From positions 1 through 61,836 of the forward strand of contig CAYVEL010000003.1 of assembly GCA_964450345.1 (NCBI GenBank): 61,836 nucleotides of DNA, in the 5' to 3' direction. Made by a program: the position numbers and the translations under genes. Positions 58,805 through 61,836 of this stretch are shown here, piece by piece. This DNA comes from JAPLZH01 sp964450345. Lineage in GTDB: Bacteria > Patescibacteriota > Minisyncoccia > Phycocordibacterales > PALSA-1337. The notes beneath the pieces were generated by a model. It was not told the origin of the DNA, made no database searches, and worked only from the letters and a program-made list of their open reading frames with translations. The stretch's first letter is position 1; each line of letters begins with the position of its first letter.

Positions 58805-59803
58805 TTATTTTTTTCGCAATACCAACCTCTTAATAGCTCCAAGTATATCTTTTGAGCCTAAACCGTAAAAATCCTTTAATTCTTTATCAGTACCCGACTG
58901 ACCAAACTCGTCCTGTACAGCAATAAATTCCATCATTACAGGAAAATGCTTAGCTAAAAATTCAGAAACAGCACCACCTAACCCACCATTCATCTGCGCT
59001 TCTTCTACAGTAATAATAGCCTTAGTCTCATGTGCTATCTCTATTAGTGTTTTCTCGTCTAATGGTTTAATGGTTGGTACATTAACTACTTTAATGGCTA
59101 TTCCTAAATTTTCTGCTTCTTTTGCAGCAATTAAAGCATTATATAAAACAGGTCCGGTAGCTAAAATCGCAATATCAGCATATGGCTTAGGCGTCATATA
59201 TATTGGATACATCTTCCCTATTTCTAAAGGAGAATTTTCGGTGGTGATGACAGGACTTTTCTCACGAGGAAGTCTGATATAAATAGGTCCGTCTGTTTTC
59301 ATAGCTAAGATAGCAGCACGTTTCGCTTCATGATAATCACAAGGAGAAATTACTTTCATATTCGGCATAACTCGCATTAAAGCGATATCTTCGAGCATCT
59401 GATGTGAACCACCGTCTGGCCCAACATTTAACCCTGCGTGAGTACCGACTATTTTTACATTCTGATTATTATAAGCAATAGTAGTACGAATCTGCTCCCA
59501 ATTTCTTCCTGGATTAAAAATAGCATATGATCCTACAAAAGGAATTTTACCCTGAGAAGCCATTCCAGAAGCTACGGTCACTAGATTCTGTTCAGCAATA
59601 CCTACATCTATAGACTTATTAGGGAATTTCTTAAAAAAATCTTCGAAACCGACAGACTCTTTTAGATCAGCCGTTAAAGCTACTACTTCAGGATTAAGTT
59701 GTCCTGCAATAACCATTCCCTCTCCGAAACCTTTACGCAGATTAAGTTCTTCGACTTTTTGATCGAAGACTTTCAGATTTAATTTTAAATTTCGGTTTAA
59801 CAT
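58805..59803 (-). CDS. transketolase, C-terminal subunit
   Basis: The 332-residue product covers the pyrimidine-binding and C-terminal domains: VVALTADLKESVGFEDFFKK, DVGIAEQNLVTVASGMASQG (catalytic Glu in AEQN) and TVEEAQMNGGLGGAVSEFL. It must combine with the product of the next gene upstream (12-nt gap). Split transketolases are common in CPR bacteria and archaea. Confidence 0.92.
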   Translation of the reverse strand: MLNRNLKLNLKVFDQKVEELNLRKGFGEGMVIAGQLNPEVVALTADLKESVGFEDFFKKFPNKSIDVGIAEQNLVTVASGMASQGKIPFVGSYAIFNPGRNWEQIRTTIAYNNQNVKIVGTHAGLNVGPDGGSHQMLEDIALMRVMPNMKVISPCDYHEAKRAAILAMKTDGPIYIRLPREKSPVITTENSPLEIGKMYPIYMTPKPYADIAILATGPVLYNALIAAKEAENLGIAIKVVNVPTIKPLDEKTLIEIAHETKAIITVEEAQMNGGLGGAVSEFLAKHFPVMMEFIAVQDEFGQSGTDKELKDFYGLGSKDILGAIKRLVLRKK

Positions 59804-59815
59804 TATTTTATTATT

Positions 59816-60646
59816 TTACTGAAGTTCTTTTAATGCTTTTTCTGCTTCTGTTTTATTTGGAGCTTTACCATGCCATTCATATTTATTCTCAAATTCTTTT
59901 ACTCCTTTTCCAGGGACAGTTTTAGCGAGAATCACTGAAGGTCTGTCTTTCATTTTCTTAACACTCTCCACCGCCATTAGGAAAGCTCTAATATCATTAC
60001 CATCTATAAGAACCACATTAAAACCAAAAGCTTTAAACTTATCTGCTAAAGGCTCAAGTGGCATAACATCTTCGGTAAAACCATCTATTTGAATATTATT
60101 TCTATCAATAATAGTGATAATATTGTTTAGATTATATTTTCTAATCAACATTAATGCCTCCCAATTCTGTCCCTCATCAAGCTCACCATCTCCAGTTAAA
60201 CAATATATATACCTTCCAGCATTTTCTGCTTTATTAATATTCATGGCAAGTGCCATACCAGCAGATTGAGAAAGTCCTTCACCGAGAGGTCCGGAACTAG
60301 TTTCTAAAGAATTTAAAAATTCTCTATGTGGATGGCCTTGAAGTTTTGAACCAAATTTTCTAAGAGTTTTTAAATCAGATACAGGGAAATATCCTGCGTG
60401 AGCCATTGAAGCATATAAAACAGGACAAATATGACCATTTGAAAGCACGATAATATCCCTCTTATTCCATTTAGGATCTTTAGGGTCATGTCTAAGAACT
60501 TTAAAATATAAAGAAGCAAAAATATCCGACATACCCAAAGCTCCTGCGGTATGCCCAGAACCAGCCTCAGATAACATCTCTATTATTGAACGTCTGATTA
60601 AGACTGCTTTTTCTTTTATATTTTTAATGTCCGCTTCGTTAAACAT
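59816..60646 (-). CDS. transketolase, N-terminal subunit
   Basis: The 276-residue thiamine-diphosphate-binding half shows SEAGSGHTAGALGMSDIFAS, GPLGEGLSQSAGMALAMN and the TPP motif GDGELDEGQNWEALM ending in IIDRNN. It forms an active enzyme with the C-terminal subunit and moves two-carbon units between sugar phosphates. Confidence 0.93.
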   Translation of the reverse strand: MFNEADIKNIKEKAVLIRRSIIEMLSEAGSGHTAGALGMSDIFASLYFKVLRHDPKDPKWNKRDIIVLSNGHICPVLYASMAHAGYFPVSDLKTLRKFGSKLQGHPHREFLNSLETSSGPLGEGLSQSAGMALAMNINKAENAGRYIYCLTGDGELDEGQNWEALMLIRKYNLNNIITIIDRNNIQIDGFTEDVMPLEPLADKFKAFGFNVVLIDGNDIRAFLMAVESVKKMKDRPSVILAKTVPGKGVKEFENKYEWHGKAPNKTEAEKALKELQ

Positions 60647-60651
60647 TTTTA

Positions 60652-61338
60652 TTAATTCATTAAATCACCTAAAACTGCTTCGAGGTCCACTAAAGCCTGA
60701 TTTGGACTATCACTTTTCCAGACGAATGAACCTACCACTAAACGAGTAGCACCTGCTAAAGCTAAATCTTTCGCATTAGTATCTGATACACCTCCGTCTA
60801 CACTAATATCCTTATCCGTAATAGAACGAATTTCTTTAACTTTCGCTACAGCTTTTTCATCAAAGCCTTGACCCTGAAAACCAATATTATCAATACCCAT
60901 CACCTGAACGAAATCAAAATTATCCACCAGAGATTTAATTCTCTCTATTTCAGTATCAATCTTAACCGCTAAACCGATCTCAACATGATCCTGCCATTCA
61001 TTAACTAATTTAATAAGTTCTTCAGGAGTGTCTGAGTCTATGTGAAAAATAACCCTATTAGCACCGGCGGTAATCCAATGATTAATAAGTCTTGCGGGTT
61101 CCTTAACCATTAAATCAAATTCAAAATCAATATTTTCCCAATAAGGCATTCCAGACTCTTCACTAAGAATTGCCTTAAAATTATCATCATCTTTTCTGTA
61201 TGGCCAAGTAGAATCTTCTGTGAAAGATCCATCCATAATATCTATCTGTACAGAACGAGTAAGACCATTAAGTTCTCCGAGTCTTTCGCTTAGTTCTGCA
61301 AAGTCTTTTGGTAAAATTGCTGGAATTATTTCTATCAT
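60652..61338 (-). CDS. rpe: ribulose-phosphate 3-epimerase
   Basis: The 228-residue TIM barrel shows IIPAILPKDFAELSERL, VQIDIMDGSF with the metal-binding Asp, VIFHIDSD, VMGIDNIGFQGQGF and ISVDGGVSDTNAKDLALAGA. It interconverts ribulose 5-phosphate and xylulose 5-phosphate. It is 5 nt before tkt and follows rpiB in the same operon. Confidence 0.9.
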   Translation of the reverse strand: MIEIIPAILPKDFAELSERLGELNGLTRSVQIDIMDGSFTEDSTWPYRKDDDNFKAILSEESGMPYWENIDFEFDLMVKEPARLINHWITAGANRVIFHIDSDTPEELIKLVNEWQDHVEIGLAVKIDTEIERIKSLVDNFDFVQVMGIDNIGFQGQGFDEKAVAKVKEIRSITDKDISVDGGVSDTNAKDLALAGATRLVVGSFVWKSDSPNQALVDLEAVLGDLMN

Positions 61339-61377
61339 TTTATATTTTATTATTTTATCAATTAGAAAAATGTCTTA

Positions 61378-61836
61378 TTAATTATGATGCGGATGAAAAC
61401 TAAAAGGTAATGTATCTATCTTTTTATTTCTTCTAATATGTCTCTCATCTTCTGAAAAAGGAGTTAGAAGCCACTTCTCTACTGCTTTAAGAGCTTCTTT
61501 CTTAGATATGAATCTAGCACCGAGTGATAGCACATTAGAATTATTATGCTCTCTACCTAGCTCAACTATTTTAATAGAACCACCATAATAAACAGTAGCA
61601 CGAACGCCTTTATATCTATTAGAAACAATTGCCTCGCCCTGACCCGAACCACCAATCACTATACCTATTACATGTTTAGGGTCTTTAGAGACTTCTTGAG
61701 AAGCTTTACTCACATAATCAGTATAATCGTCACCCTCTTCAAGCTTATGAGCGCCGAAATCAACGACTTTTATTTTGCCGTGATATTTCTCTTTTAAAAA
61801 TTCTTTTATTTGGGTTTTTAATTCGAAACCCGCATG
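61378..61836 (-). CDS. rpiB: ribose-5-phosphate isomerase B, 5' end outside the window
   Basis: The frame stays open from the window edge (HAGFELKTQIKEFLKEKY...) to a stop at 61378, so 152 codons are visible and the first few are missing. The start HAGFELK and GIVIGGSGQGEAIVSNRYKG identify RpiB. The usual active-site Cys (ICGTG) is replaced by Gly, with Glu in GQGE, as in the mycobacterial type. It isomerises ribose and ribulose 5-phosphate. Confidence 0.9.
   Translation of the reverse strand, partial: HAGFELKTQIKEFLKEKYHGKIKVVDFGAHKLEEGDDYTDYVSKASQEVSKDPKHVIGIVIGGSGQGEAIVSNRYKGVRATVYYGGSIKIVELGREHNNSNVLSLGARFISKKEALKAVEKWLLTPFSEDERHIRRNKKIDTLPFSFHPHHN

Noticed and set aside
1..61836. UGA read as glycine, as in Gracilibacteria or Absconditabacteria
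   Set aside because: Full-length proteins are obtained without in-frame UGA, and UGA occurs as a stop (for example at 14362-14364).
1..61836. CRISPR arrays, insertion sequences, prophage
   Set aside because: No regular direct repeats, transposase or integrase motifs, or phage structural genes were found.

Overview
The window looks like a chromosomal segment of a Patescibacteria (Candidate Phyla Radiation) bacterium, most likely of the Parcubacteria/Paceibacteria lineage. The DNA is AT-rich. Genes are tightly packed in long same-strand operons and many proteins are short versions of their family: a prolyl-tRNA synthetase without room for the editing insert, a UvrC without its C-terminal helix-hairpin-helix part, a split transketolase, and tiny FtsL- and MreD-like proteins. 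There is no transposase, phage module or CRISPR array. The exact lineage is inference; no rRNA gene is present.

Layout. 1-4200: start of rplU, a secreted beta-helix/FN3/peptidoglycan-binding protein, rmuC, yqeY and an orphan gene. 4240-9472: a five-gene operon coding for a PurD-like ATP-grasp enzyme, a DMT exporter, a small anchored protein, a formyltransferase and a 7TM-type histidine kinase. 9604-15317: accessory stretch with a methyltransferase, several orphan genes, a GNAT acetyltransferase, tRNA-Glu(CTC), a two-gene unit whose second product carries a HEPN RNxxxH motif, and a membrane protein. 15514-20871: division/wall cluster mraZ-rsmH-ftsL-like-ftsI-murF-DUF2726 with clear MraZ boxes at its promoter. 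21228-23330: a porin-like orphan gene, a phosphoesterase and a small membrane protein. 23444-34597: CYTH, lysS, greA, mrdA, mreD-like, mreC, mreB, proS, rseP-like, frr, holB-like and a second mreB. 34848-47000: murA, a DedA-PAP2 fusion, SIMPL, DUF167, zwf, an ABC exporter pair, CPR-type hypotheticals, FKBP, a glycosyltransferase, uppP, a lone receiver domain and Nudix. 47038-61836: proton pyrophosphatase, very small genes, tRNA-Ala(TGC), ddl, uvrC, uvrA, two candidate structured RNAs, uvrB, an orphan gene, split transketolase, rpe and rpiB.

Together the genes cover peptidoglycan precursor synthesis and cell shape (murA, murF, ddl, uppP, PBPs, MreBCD), nucleotide excision repair (uvrABC), sugar-phosphate metabolism (zwf, rpe, rpiB, tkt) and parts of translation.

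Two gene styles coexist. In about 25 genes a -10 hexamer lies only 6-9 nt before the start codon, so the mRNA should begin at or next to the start codon (leaderless). This rule also fixes many start codons. A second set of solitary, visibly GC-richer orphan genes has its own promoter, often a good Shine-Dalgarno sequence, and a strong terminator. The most interesting unexplained items are two promoter-to-terminator RNAs between uvrB and uvrA, two intergenic hairpins with different stems but a shared loop, and the orphan cassettes. One 100-N gap inside uvrB is a scaffolding artefact: the 55 bases before it are repeated exactly after it.
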